From NCBI RefSeq assembly GCF_023223645.1, contig NZ_JALKBY010000014.1:21294-85293 (forward strand): 64,000 nt of DNA. Reading direction: 5' to 3'. Source of the DNA: Natroniella sulfidigena. GTDB taxonomy: Bacteria > Bacillota > Halanaerobiia > Halobacteroidales > Halobacteroidaceae. Numbering within the stretch: the first letter of the stretch is position 1; the number at the start of each line of letters is the position of its first letter. Of this stretch, positions 42,038-51,039 are shown in pieces. The position numbers and the translations under genes are program-made. A model generated the notes under the pieces. The model was given only the letters and a program-made list of their open reading frames with translations. It did not search any database and had not been told where the DNA came from.

Positions 42038-44719
42038 ATGGCTAAGTTGACTCCAATGATGCAGCAGTATTATTCAATAAAAGATGAATATCAGGATGCA
42101 ATCTTATTTTTTAGATTAGGTGATTTTTATGAAATGTTCAATGATGATGCTAAGGTTGCAGCACGAGAGTTAGAATTGACTTTAACTGCTCGGAATAAAG
42201 GAAAAGGGGATAAGATTCCAATGGCAGGAGTTCCTTACCATTCTGCTGAGTCTTATCTTGCTCAATTAATAGATAAAGGTTATCGGGTGGCTATTTGTGA
42301 ACAGGTAGAGGATCCAAGTGAGACGAGTGGATTGGTCAAGCGAGAAGTTGTCAGAGTGATTACGCCTGGGACTGTAGTCAATAATAATATGTTAGAGGAT
42401 AAAGATAATAATTATTTGGTTGCAGTTGTGAGTGGAGCTGAAGGGTATGGCTTTTCTGTAGTAGATGTTTCAACTGGAGAGTTTATGGTGACTCAATTAG
42501 ATGGTTCTGCTCCGCAAGAGAAGGTGATCGATGAATTATCACGGATCAACCCAGCGGAAGTCTTACTTGACCAAGGAGTGGAGAAGAACGAACAGATTAT
42601 GGATTTTATGGCAGCACAGATTGCTCCAATCAAGACCAAGATAGCTGACAGTTTTAGTTATGATCGGGCTTATGAGTTGTTGACTGATCATTTTGAGACT
42701 GTGACTTTAGAAGGGTTTGGTTGTGAAGGACTTTCTTTAGCAATTGAAGCAGCAGGGGCAGCCTTGGACTTTTTAATTGAGACGCAAAAGAGGAGTCTGA
42801 AGCATCTTAACCGTTTATCTACTTATTCTACGACTGATTATATGGTTTTAGATGCCAATACGAGAAGGAATTTAGAGTTAGTGGAGACGATGCGGGATAA
42901 GAGTCGGAAAGGAAGTTTGTTGTGGGTACTTGATCAAACAGTGACAGCAATGGGGGGGAGAACTTTACGCCGTTGGATTGAGCAGCCGTTGCTGGAAGTA
43001 GATAAGATCAATCAGCGCTTGGATGCAGTAGAAGAGATTGCAGGAAATATCTTTTTAAAAGAGGAGTTAAAGGAGTTATTAGATCAAGTCTATGATATTG
43101 AACGGCTGATTGGAAAGGTAGTCTATGGTTCTGCCAATGCTCGTGATTTGATAGCTTTAAGAAATTCACTGGCTGTAATTCCAGAGCTTAAGGAGTTGTT
43201 GGCCCAATTTAGTAGTACTAAGTTGGTTACTTTAGAGGAAAGCCTAGATCAATTAGAAGATGTAACGGAGTTGATTACCTCTGCAATTAGAGAAGAACCG
43301 CCGACTACGATAACTGAAGGTGGAGTTATTAAGCGAGGTTATGACGAGGAGCTTGACCAACTTTTAGAGGCGATGACCAATGGCAAGGATTGGATTGTTA
43401 ACTTACAAGAGCAAGAAAGGGAAAGAACAGGAATTAGTTCTTTGAAGGTTGGTCATAATAAGGTACACGGTTATTATATTGAGGTGACTAAAGCCAATCT
43501 CGATGCAGTTCCTGATGATTATGTTCGAAAGCAGACCTTAAGTAATAGTGAACGATATATTACTCCTGAGCTAAAGGAGAAGGAATCGGTTATTTTAGGG
43601 GCTGAAGAGAAGAGTGAGGAATTAGAATATAAGTTATTTGTTAGAGTTAGAGAGCAGGTGGCTGAAGAGACAGAACGGATTCAACAGTCTGCTAATATAT
43701 TAGCTCAACTTGATGCTTTACTCTCTTTAGCTGAGGTAGCTTTAAATAATGATTATGCTAAGCCGACTGTGGAGGCTAATGAAGAGATTGAGATAAGTAA
43801 GGGACGCCATCCAGTTGTAGAGCAGATGATGGATGAGGAGGTTTTTGTTCCTAATGATACATATTTGGATGGGGAAGAGGATCGTTTTTCAATCATTACC
43901 GGGCCAAATATGTCAGGTAAGTCGACTTATATGCGTCAAGTGGCCTTAATCAGTCTGTTGGCCCAGATTGGTAGCTTTGTTCCTGCTGAAGAGGCGAAGA
44001 TTGGGATTGTCGATCGGATCTTTACTCGGGTAGGAGCTTCAGATGATTTGACGACTGGACAGAGTACCTTTATGGTTGAGATGAATGAGGTAGCCAATAT
44101 CTTAAATAATGCCACTTCTCAAAGTTTGATTATTTTGGATGAAGTTGGGCGTGGGACGAGCACTTATGATGGTTTGAGTATTGCTTGGGCAGTGATTGAA
44201 TATATCAGTGATCTGGACAAGATTGGGGCTAAGAGTCTATTTGCTACTCACTATCATGAACTGACGGAGCTTGAAGATGAATTGCCAGGGGTTAAAAATT
44301 ATAATGTAGCAGTCCAAGAAGAAGGTGAGCGGGTTGTCTTTTTGCGAAAGATTATACCTGGTAGTGCTGATCAAAGTTATGGGATTGAGGTTGCTAAGCG
44401 AGCTGGGATTCCTAAGCAGGTGATCGAACGCTCGAAGGTGATCTTGGCTGAGTTAGAGAAGGATGAAGTAGAGACAGTAAAATTGGCAACTGAAGAGCAA
44501 AAAGCTAGTTATCAACAACAGGAAGAAAAAGAGGAGATCAAAGAGAAGGTAACCCAAATGCCTTTATTCACTCCAGCTAATGATCAATTGACTAAAGAGT
44601 TGAGCCAACTTGATATTATGTCGATGACTCCTTTAGAAGCAATGAATCAACTGCATCAATTAAAACAGAAGGCTCAAAAAAGATTGGCAGAGCAATTTGA
44701 CTCCGCTTATAAGGAGTGA
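42038..44719 (+). CDS. mutS: MutS, DNA mismatch recognition protein
   Basis: An 893-residue protein of normal length. The mismatch-binding wedge FYEMF lies near residue 29, followed by connector, lever and clamp domains. The ATPase has Walker A GPNMSGKST, the Walker B ILDEVGRGTSTYDG and the composite-site His (FATHYHELTEL). QMPLF near residue 835 suits the beta-clamp site. It starts mismatch repair and hands over to MutL, encoded directly downstream. SD TAGGAGGTG precedes the ATG. Confidence 0.97.
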   Translation: MAKLTPMMQQYYSIKDEYQDAILFFRLGDFYEMFNDDAKVAARELELTLTARNKGKGDKIPMAGVPYHSAESYLAQLIDKGYRVAICEQVEDPSETSGLVKREVVRVITPGTVVNNNMLEDKDNNYLVAVVSGAEGYGFSVVDVSTGEFMVTQLDGSAPQEKVIDELSRINPAEVLLDQGVEKNEQIMDFMAAQIAPIKTKIADSFSYDRAYELLTDHFETVTLEGFGCEGLSLAIEAAGAALDFLIETQKRSLKHLNRLSTYSTTDYMVLDANTRRNLELVETMRDKSRKGSLLWVLDQTVTAMGGRTLRRWIEQPLLEVDKINQRLDAVEEIAGNIFLKEELKELLDQVYDIERLIGKVVYGSANARDLIALRNSLAVIPELKELLAQFSSTKLVTLEESLDQLEDVTELITSAIREEPPTTITEGGVIKRGYDEELDQLLEAMTNGKDWIVNLQEQERERTGISSLKVGHNKVHGYYIEVTKANLDAVPDDYVRKQTLSNSERYITPELKEKESVILGAEEKSEELEYKLFVRVREQVAEETERIQQSANILAQLDALLSLAEVALNNDYAKPTVEANEEIEISKGRHPVVEQMMDEEVFVPNDTYLDGEEDRFSIITGPNMSGKSTYMRQVALISLLAQIGSFVPAEEAKIGIVDRIFTRVGASDDLTTGQSTFMVEMNEVANILNNATSQSLIILDEVGRGTSTYDGLSIAWAVIEYISDLDKIGAKSLFATHYHELTELEDELPGVKNYNVAVQEEGERVVFLRKIIPGSADQSYGIEVAKRAGIPKQVIERSKVILAELEKDEVETVKLATEEQKASYQQQEEKEEIKEKVTQMPLFTPANDQLTKELSQLDIMSMTPLEAMNQLHQLKQKAQKRLAEQFDSAYKE

Positions 44720-44724
44720 TCAAT

Positions 44725-46551
44725 GTGGGTAAAATAGAGTTGCTAAGTGAAGAGGTAGCTAATAAGATTGCTGCTGGTGAAGTAATAGAACGACCTGCTT
44801 CTGTAGTTAAGGAGCTGGTTGAGAATTCGATTGATGCAGGTAGTACTAGAATTAAGGTCAAGGTTGAAGATGGCGGGAAGAAATTAATCCAGGTAGTTGA
44901 TGATGGTGAAGGAATGGCAGCAGAAGATGCTAAGCTTGCCTTTGAACGGCATGCAACCAGTAAGGTTAAAGAAGCTAATGACCTTTTTGCATTGCGGACA
45001 TTGGGCTTTAGGGGGGAGGCATTATCGAGTATTGCTGCTGTTTCACGGTTGAAGCTAACAACCAAAAGAGAGGATAGCTTGAGTGGAATCAAATTGCGAA
45101 TAGTTGGAGGAGCGGTTGAGAAGGAGGAAAGCTGTGGTTGCCAAGTAGGAACGAATATTTTGGTAAAGGATCTCTTTTTTAATACTCCAGTTCGTTATAA
45201 ATATTTACGCCAGACCTCAACTGAGATTGGCCATATCAGTGATATAATAAATCGCTTGAGCTTAGCTTATCCTGAAATCAGCTTTAGTTTAGAACATAAT
45301 GGACGTCAATTGTTAGAGACAACAGGTAATGGTAATCTGTTGGATGTAATCTTTAATATTTATGGGCGAGATGTAGCTAAGGATATGATTAAGGTTGATT
45401 ATCAACAAGATTATATGAAATTAACCGGTTTTATTTCTAAACCGACTACTACTCGTTCTTCTCGTAAGCACCATTCTTATTTTGTTAATGGGCGGTTTAT
45501 TAAGAGTGCTTTGATGAGTAAAGCGGTTGAAGAGGCGTATCATACTTTATTGACCATTAATCGTCATCCGATTGTGGTCTTAAAGTTGAAATTAAATCCG
45601 ATTTTGGTCGATGTTAATGTCCATCCGACAAAGTTGAAAGCTAAATTCAGTCGGGGTAATATAGTTTATAAAGTAGTTAAGGATGGTGTAATTAAAGCAA
45701 TTAAGGGCAGTGATCTAATTCCTAAATTAGAATTAAAAGAGGATAATAAGCAAGAAGATGAAGTGAAAAAAGAGCCCAAAAAGCAGGAATATCAGCAGAA
45801 GAACTTAAACTTAACTACAGAAGCTAAGAAAACTGGAAGTAAACCAAATTATAATCAAGAGACTAAGCAGGAGAGTAAGGAAGTTAGGGCCAAAAAGATA
45901 GAGCGATTATTTGGTGGAATTGAAGATTCTAAAGGGGAGCAGATTCAAGAAGAGAGCAGTCAATATAATGAGGAAGATTTAAGCTTGGTTCCAATTGGTC
46001 AGATTCATCAAAGTTATATCATTGCTCAGGGAGTAGATGGGATGTATGTTATCGATCAGCATGCTGCTCATGAGCGGGTTATTTATCAGCAATTATTGCA
46101 GAAGTATAAAGAAGAGCAGGTCAAGATTCAAGAGTTATTGCTCCCCCTTAAGTTGGATTTGACCCATCAAGAAGCCCAGTTGTTAGCAGAAAAAGAGGAG
46201 CAGTTAGCCAAATTTGGATTTTTATTAGAAGAGTTTGGTGGTAATAGTTATTTGATTCAAGGAGTACCGGTTCAATTATATAAATTGGATGATCAAGAAT
46301 TAATTTTGGATACTATTTATAAACTAATAGAAGAACTTGATTTTAAAGAGGAACATCATTTTGCTGAACAGGTATTGATTATGCTCTCTTGTAAAGCTGC
46401 AGTTAAAGCAGGAACCAAGTTATCAGTTAAAGAGATGAGCAGTCTGCTTGCTGATATTGAAGAGTATCAAGTCCAGACCTGCCCACATGGTAGGCCGGTG
46501 CTGATGCATTTATCCCAGCATGAATTAGAGAAAAAATTCAAGAGAAAATAA
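44725..46551 (+). CDS. mutL: MutL, mismatch repair protein
   Basis: A 608-residue protein starting at GTG 44725, 8 bases after AAGGAG in the mutS end. The GHKL ATPase has NSIDAGS, DDGEGM, GFRGEAL and TSTEIGHISD. A long charged linker (about 335-420) leads to the endonuclease domain with DQHAAHERVIYQ and CPHGRPVLM. In the usual DQHA(X)2E(X)4E motif the last Glu is Gln here. It links MutS to strand incision and removal. Confidence 0.96.
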   Translation: MGKIELLSEEVANKIAAGEVIERPASVVKELVENSIDAGSTRIKVKVEDGGKKLIQVVDDGEGMAAEDAKLAFERHATSKVKEANDLFALRTLGFRGEALSSIAAVSRLKLTTKREDSLSGIKLRIVGGAVEKEESCGCQVGTNILVKDLFFNTPVRYKYLRQTSTEIGHISDIINRLSLAYPEISFSLEHNGRQLLETTGNGNLLDVIFNIYGRDVAKDMIKVDYQQDYMKLTGFISKPTTTRSSRKHHSYFVNGRFIKSALMSKAVEEAYHTLLTINRHPIVVLKLKLNPILVDVNVHPTKLKAKFSRGNIVYKVVKDGVIKAIKGSDLIPKLELKEDNKQEDEVKKEPKKQEYQQKNLNLTTEAKKTGSKPNYNQETKQESKEVRAKKIERLFGGIEDSKGEQIQEESSQYNEEDLSLVPIGQIHQSYIIAQGVDGMYVIDQHAAHERVIYQQLLQKYKEEQVKIQELLLPLKLDLTHQEAQLLAEKEEQLAKFGFLLEEFGGNSYLIQGVPVQLYKLDDQELILDTIYKLIEELDFKEEHHFAEQVLIMLSCKAAVKAGTKLSVKEMSSLLADIEEYQVQTCPHGRPVLMHLSQHELEKKFKRK

Positions 46552-46560
46552 TTAAAAAGC

Positions 46561-46710
46561 AGTTGATAGTTGATAATTGATAATTGAGAGTTTAGAAAAG
46601 CAATTATCAATTGACAGAATGTACAATTGACAATTAAAAAACTTCTTAATTTCTTTGGTTTTAAGGGGTTGTTCTTTAACTATTAACTATCAATTGTCAA
46701 TTGTTAACTG
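46561..46710. repeat. Heptamer palindrome between mutL and miaA
   Basis: Left units AGTTGAT twice, AATTGAT, AATTGAG; middle units around ACAATTG/TCAATTG; right units TTAACTA twice, TCAATTG twice, TTAACTG. The right array is the reverse complement of the left in the same phase. It starts 10 bases after the mutL stop and ends five bases before the miaA SD. Confidence 0.87.
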
Positions 46711-46727
46711 ACAAGAGGGGGGATAGA

Positions 46728-47681
46728 ATGAACGAACCATTAGTAGCATTAGTCGGGCCAACAGCGGTAGGAAAGACTAAGCTTTCTTTGGCGTTGGCCC
46801 GGCAGTTAGAAGGAGAGATTATTTCAGCAGATTCGATGCAGATTTATCGGGGCATGGATATCGGTACTGCTAAAGCTAGCCCTGAGGAGCAAAAGATAGT
46901 GCCTCATCATTTAATAGATATAGTTGATCCAGACCAGGAATTCAGTGTAGCTGATTTTCAAGAGCGGGTTGATCAATTGATTCCTGAGATCTATCAGCGG
47001 GGTAAGTTGCCGATGATGGTCGGTGGAACAGGATTGTATGTTAAGGCAGTGATAGAAGGTTTTTTATTTCCGGATATGGAGACTGATTGGGATTTAAGAG
47101 AGCGATTAGAGAAGGAAGCAGAGAAAAAAGGAACAGAGTATGTCCATGATAAACTAGCAGAGGTTGATCCTACTTTGGCTGAGAAACTGCATCCTAATGA
47201 TCTACGGCGGGTGATTAGAGGGATTGAAGTTTATCAGCAGACAGGAAAGACGATTACATATTTTAAGCAAGAAGCTAAGAAGAGGCCACCTCGCTATCAA
47301 GCACTTAAGATTGGTTTAAGGCGTGAGCGAGAAAATTTATATCATCGGATTAACAAACGTGTTGATCAGATGATTGAAGAAGGATTAGTTGAGGAGGTTA
47401 GAGAATTATATCAACAAGGGTATGATCGTGAATTAGTTTCAATGCAAGGGTTAGGTTATAAAGAGCTAATGGGATATTTTGAAGGTGAGTATGATTTAGA
47501 AGAGGCAATTCGTCTAATTAAACGAAATACTCGCCACTTTGCTAAACGACAATTTACTTGGTTTAAAAGGGATGATACTATTCATTGGTTTGATGTTGAT
47601 CAGTATCAGTTTGAAGATTTATTAGCTGAGAGTAAGGAATTGATTAAGGAGCAACTTCAATCAAAAAGTGAAGTTAAGTAA
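46728..47681 (+). CDS. miaA: MiaA, tRNA dimethylallyltransferase
   Basis: A 317-residue protein starting at ATG 46728 behind GAGGGGGG. The P-loop is GPTAVGKTKLS, followed by ISADSMQIYRGMDIGTAK, HHLIDIVDP, GGTGLYVKA and the C-terminal QGLGYKELMGYFEG and RNTRHFAKRQFTWF. It transfers the dimethylallyl group to A37 of UNN-reading tRNAs, giving the substrate of MiaB. The order mutS-mutL-miaA with hfq nearby is common in Firmicutes. Confidence 0.96.
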   Translation: MNEPLVALVGPTAVGKTKLSLALARQLEGEIISADSMQIYRGMDIGTAKASPEEQKIVPHHLIDIVDPDQEFSVADFQERVDQLIPEIYQRGKLPMMVGGTGLYVKAVIEGFLFPDMETDWDLRERLEKEAEKKGTEYVHDKLAEVDPTLAEKLHPNDLRRVIRGIEVYQQTGKTITYFKQEAKKRPPRYQALKIGLRRERENLYHRINKRVDQMIEEGLVEEVRELYQQGYDRELVSMQGLGYKELMGYFEGEYDLEEAIRLIKRNTRHFAKRQFTWFKRDDTIHWFDVDQYQFEDLLAESKELIKEQLQSKSEVK

Positions 47682-47712
47682 TCAAATTTAATAATAGGAG
47701 GCTAACTTCTGA

Positions 47713-48006
47713 ATGAAATATAATAAAGAAGTCAGTAAGTTATTACTTAAGCTCAAAAATAAAGATCAGGGAATTAAATTATCAGGTGGTGCTGCTAAAA
47801 AAGCAAAGGTTGACTGTTCATTCTGTAGTTGTCATAGCGGGGAGCATGATGATTATATCTATTGCAAGATCGTTGATGATTATATCTGTGATGTCTGTTG
47901 TAGATATGAGGTTTGTAATGATTATCAATTGGTTAATCAAGTTTTAGATAAGGAAATATTCAGTGAAAATAGTGAAGTGATTATGTTGTGTGAACATTGT
48001 TCTTAA
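47713..48006 (+). CDS. Cysteine-rich, probably zinc-binding protein, 97 aa
   Basis: I do not recognise the family. It starts at ATG with TAGGAGG upstream. A Lys-rich N terminus leads to clustered Cys: CSFCSCHSGEH at about 35-45, YCKIVDDYICDVCCRYEVC at about 51-68, and a terminal CEHC. Two zinc knuckles or one Fe-S site would fit. It sits between miaA and the spoVK-like gene with its own terminator. Confidence 0.78.
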   Translation: MKYNKEVSKLLLKLKNKDQGIKLSGGAAKKAKVDCSFCSCHSGEHDDYIYCKIVDDYICDVCCRYEVCNDYQLVNQVLDKEIFSENSEVIMLCEHCS

Positions 48007-48023
48007 AAGAATAGAATTAGATT

Positions 48024-48055
48024 AAAAAGAAAGGAATTAATTCCTTTCTTTTTTT
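48024..48055 (+). terminator. Palindromic terminator after the Cys-rich gene
   Basis: AAAAAGAAAGGAATT and its exact complement adjoin, with a T run. Confidence 0.9.
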
Positions 48056-48076
48056 GATCTAAATTATTTGTGATTA

Positions 48077-48190
48077 ATTACAATAGCTTAAGTCTAAGGT
48101 TGAGTTTAAGTCTAAGCCAACCGTTAAAAGCATAAGGGCTTAGGTTTTACTTAAACTTAGACTTAGCCTTAAACTTAAGCTTAATATCAA
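48077..48190. repeat. Hexamer element with ATTACAA/ATATCAA ends (copy 3, centre inverted)
   Basis: It has the same outer ends and outer arms as 16956-17065 and 41623-41732. Its central part (CCAACCGTTAAAAGC to GTTTTACTTAAAC) matches the reverse complement of their centres. Thus the middle has turned over while the ends kept their orientation. Confidence 0.85.
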
Positions 48191-48247
48191 TAGTGTTTCA
48201 TTTTTTATCTTAGCAGTTCATATATATTAGGGTAAGGGGGTGAGCTG

Positions 48248-49189
48248 ATGCCCTTAATCAATAGGAATTTAAGCAAGAGAGAAATATTACGTCAATTTGA
48301 AGAAGGAGAAATCTCTATTACTGAGGCGTTTGAATTATTAGGAGAAAAAGAAGATTTATCGATAAAAAATCCAAATGAGGAAGATAAGAGTTTAGAAAGG
48401 ATAATGGAGCAACTTGAGCGGATGGTTGGTCTTGAAAATATAAAAAAGCTTGTCTCGGAATTGAAAGCTTTTATTGAAATTCAACAAGAACGACAGCGAA
48501 GAAATTTAAAGACTGAGTCTGTGGTAATGCATATGGTATTTAAGGGTAATCCAGGGACTGGAAAGACAACTGTGGCCCGAATTTTTGGAAAATTGTTTAG
48601 GGAGCTGGGGTTGTTAGAAGAGGGCCATTTAAAGGAAGTAGAACGTGCAGATTTAGTAGGGAAGTATATTGGACATACTGCTAAAAAAACGAGAGAAGTT
48701 GTTGAAGAAGCATTAGGAGGAATCTTATTTATCGATGAGGCTTATGCGTTGGCCCGGGGGGGAGAGCAGGATTTTGGCAAAGAAGCAATAGATACTTTAG
48801 TTAAGGCTATGGAAGATGAGAAAGACAATTTAATTATTATTTTAGCTGGTTATCCTCGAGAGATGGAGTATTTTTTACAGGCTAATCCTGGCTTGAAGTC
48901 TAGATTTCCGATTCAAGTTGAATTTGAAGATTATTCTTTAGAAGAGTTGATTAAGATTGCTAAATTAATGGCTCAAGAAAGAGAGTATAGCTTATCTTCT
49001 TCAGCCAAAGCAAAGCTTTACCAACAGCTAGCAGAGGCTAGGCGTGATGTAGGAACAGAAAAAGGAAATGCTCGGACAGTACGTAATTTAATTGAGCGGG
49101 GAATTAGAAAACAGGCTCTAAGGTTGGTTGAACAGAAAAAAGTGACTAAAGAAGACTTGATAACACTGACTAGAGAAGACTTGGTTTGA
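48248..49189 (+). CDS. spoVK: SpoVK/CbbX-like AAA+ ATPase
   Basis: A 313-residue AAA+ protein. After a short helical N terminus comes [14 protein letters not shown], Walker [10 protein letters not shown], the pore-loop region [12 protein letters not shown], Walker [12 protein letters not shown], sensor LIIILAGY and an arginine finger region PGLKSRFP, with a lid ending near [12 protein letters not shown]. This is the SpoVK type, needed for spore maturation in Bacillus and located next to hfq there too. SD AAGGGGGTGA precedes the ATG. Confidence 0.92.
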   Translation: MPLINRNLSKREILRQFEEGEISITEAFELLGEKEDLSIKNPNEEDKSLERIMEQLERMVGLENIKKLVSELKAFIEIQQERQRRNLKTESVVMHMVFKGNPGTGKTTVARIFGKLFRELGLLEEGHLKEVERADLVGKYIGHTAKKTREVVEEALGGILFIDEAYALARGGEQDFGKEAIDTLVKAMEDEKDNLIIILAGYPREMEYFLQANPGLKSRFPIQVEFEDYSLEELIKIAKLMAQEREYSLSSSAKAKLYQQLAEARRDVGTEKGNARTVRNLIERGIRKQALRLVEQKKVTKEDLITLTREDLV

Positions 49190-49232
49190 AAATAGCAAAT
49201 TGTCATTAGGCAGTTTGTTTTGTGAGGTGAGA

Positions 49233-49835
49233 ATGATGGTCTCAGTTTTGATAGTTGGTCAGCCGAATGTAGGTAAAACTTCTTTTGCAATTAATTTTGC
49301 TAATTATTTAGGGGTTAAGAAGTTAAAGTTATTAGTTAGGCAGCCAGCCGGTTTTATGGCGACTAAAACTTATCAACTAGAAGAAGCTTACGAAGAACTA
49401 GTTGCAGTTGAGCCTCATAAAACGACAGAAGTTCAAAGTATTCAACTTAAGTTACCTATAGGAAAGCAGGATAAAAAGATTAGGTTGATTGATAGTTGTG
49501 GATTGGTTGATGAAATTCATTCTAAACAAAAGATCCGAACAGCAATGGCTCAAACGCTTAATCAATTATTTCAGAGTCAAATAATCTTACATATGATTGA
49601 CTTAAGCCAATTTGATTTTTTTAGTCAATTAAAAAAGATTGATCAGGAGCTTTATAATTTGTTTCATCAACAGCCAGGTTATAAGATTTTAGCGAATAAG
49701 TTGGATTTAGATCACCAGAAAAATAATTTGACTAAATTAGAGAGTTTAATTGAGCAAAAATTAATAATTGCAATTTCGGCTCTTTACCAGCAAGGATTTA
49801 CAGAAGTAAAGACATTTTTGTTGAAAAATGTTTAA
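49233..49835 (+). CDS. Small P-loop GTPase
   Basis: A 200-residue protein starting at ATG 49233 behind GAGGTGA. G1 is GQPNVGKTS, G3 reads DSCG in place of DTPG, G4 is NKLD and G5 is SAL. Only the G domain is present, resembling Era/FeoB-type domains without an effector part. It lies 43 bases after the spoVK-like gene and 16 bases before a membrane protein gene, which may be its partner. The cellular role is unknown. Confidence 0.82.
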   Translation: MMVSVLIVGQPNVGKTSFAINFANYLGVKKLKLLVRQPAGFMATKTYQLEEAYEELVAVEPHKTTEVQSIQLKLPIGKQDKKIRLIDSCGLVDEIHSKQKIRTAMAQTLNQLFQSQIILHMIDLSQFDFFSQLKKIDQELYNLFHQQPGYKILANKLDLDHQKNNLTKLESLIEQKLIIAISALYQQGFTEVKTFLLKNV

Positions 49836-49851
49836 GAGGGTGTGATTTAAA

Positions 49852-50403
49852 ATATTAAATACTATTGCTACTGTTTTTTTGATTGGATTAGTAATTAAAA
49901 TAATGGATGATTATTTAGATCAGGAACTTGATCGTTTAAATCAGCAAAAAACCCTAGCAATCAAGTTGCAACGAGGAGTTGTACCCTATACATTATTGTT
50001 ATTCAGTTTTGCTGTTTTGCTGAATTATCAGCTAGCAGTTTCTTTATTTTGGGCCAGTTATATTATTGGAATGGGAAGCAGTAATAATTCTTTACCAACT
50101 GGGTTAAAATCTTACCAAGAGGTTTTGATTATGTTGGGGTTAGGCTTTTTAGTACTACAGAGAGAAATCTTTATATTTGCATTAACAATTATTTTATTTA
50201 TTCAGCTAGTTGATGACTTTATTGATTTTCATTCGGAAGATTATATAAATCGAGAGAATTTTGTTAATTATTTAGGGGAATGGGGGACCATTCTGCTAAT
50301 ATTATTCTCTCTAATAATTGCACTGCAAATTGACTGGCAGACAAGTTTAATAGTAATGATAATGACATTAGTGATTATTAAATTATTACAGTTAGTTAAC
50401 TAA
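49852..50403 (+). CDS. Membrane protein of unknown function; start probably non-standard (ATA)
   Basis: From ATA 49852 the protein would begin MLNTIATVFLIGLVIKIMDDY, a proper first membrane segment, after GAGGGTGTGA. There is no ATG, GTG or CTG between the upstream stop (49843) and TTG 49879, and TTG 49879 has no SD and would cut the helix. Four or five further membrane segments follow, with acidic DDYLDQELDRLNQQK and DDFIDFHSED motifs that faintly recall UbiA-type Asp-rich loops. I cannot assign a function. Confidence 0.68.
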   Translation: MLNTIATVFLIGLVIKIMDDYLDQELDRLNQQKTLAIKLQRGVVPYTLLLFSFAVLLNYQLAVSLFWASYIIGMGSSNNSLPTGLKSYQEVLIMLGLGFLVLQREIFIFALTIILFIQLVDDFIDFHSEDYINRENFVNYLGEWGTILLILFSLIIALQIDWQTSLIVMIMTLVIIKLLQLVN

Positions 50404-50432
50404 GTTGCTTTTAGGGCAAAAGGGAGGGGAGA

Positions 50433-50642
50433 ATGCTTTATCAGAAGTTATTATTAATATTGGCTTCATTTATAATTGGTTTTTTCGTTGGTAAAGCTAG
50501 AGGAGAGAAGAAAGGAATTAGACAAGGTATGTTATTGACTCCATTGTTAGTAAGAAAGAAGAGCTTAGAAGAAGGAGAATGTTTACTTTGTAACAAGAAA
50601 GTAGAAGGCCTCTTCCTTTCTAAGGAGGAAAAATTTCTTTGA
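50433..50642 (+). CDS. Small membrane-anchored protein, 69 aa
   Basis: It starts at ATG behind AAGGGAGGGG. One N-terminal membrane helix (about 4-20) ends in a GKARGEKKG turn, followed by a basic part and CLLC with one CxxC. The family is not recognised. It is probably in one operon with the preceding membrane protein and hfq. Confidence 0.65.
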   Translation: MLYQKLLLILASFIIGFFVGKARGEKKGIRQGMLLTPLLVRKKSLEEGECLLCNKKVEGLFLSKEEKFL

Positions 50643-50702
50643 TCTAGAATAAAATAATTAAGAGAATAAGAATTGTATAAAATAAAAGAAGGAGGGGCTT
50701 AG

Positions 50703-50933
50703 ATGGGTTCTGAAATTAATTTGCAGAATGATTTTTTGAATCAGGTAAGAAAAGAAAAAATCGGATTAACCATTTATTTAGTTAATGGTTTTCGTTTATC
50801 AGGGATAGTAAAATCTTTTGATAACTTCACAATTTTATTAAAGACTGATGAAGGAGAGCAGTTAGTTTATAAGCATGCTGTATCGACTATTTCACCTGAG
50901 AAAGATGTAAAGGATTTACTAAATAATAGTTAA
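50703..50933 (+). CDS. hfq: Hfq, RNA chaperone
   Basis: A 76-residue protein with Sm1 ([29 protein letters not shown]) and Sm2 ([12 protein letters not shown]) motifs; [12 protein letters not shown] is the first helix. Asn/Gln and the YKHA His of the proximal uridine pocket are present. It forms hexamer rings that pair small RNAs with mRNAs. SD AGGAGGGG lies before the ATG. The miaA-...-hfq neighbourhood is classical. Confidence 0.95.
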   Translation: MGSEINLQNDFLNQVRKEKIGLTIYLVNGFRLSGIVKSFDNFTILLKTDEGEQLVYKHAVSTISPEKDVKDLLNNS

Positions 50934-50957
50934 ATTTAAAGGGGTTTAAGATATAAT

Positions 50958-50995
50958 CCATCTTCATTAGCAGGCTGAATTGTTAGTGAAGATGG
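50958..50995 (+). other. Hairpin downstream of hfq
   Basis: CCATCTTCA pairs with TGAAGATGG, extended by TTAG/TTAG-type partial pairing around a 13-base loop. No T run follows, so it is not a standard terminator; it could protect the hfq mRNA 3' end. Confidence 0.5.
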
Positions 50996-51039
50996 AAATT
51001 ATAAGATCTAGCTGTTATTTAAAGTAGGGGTGAAAGATA

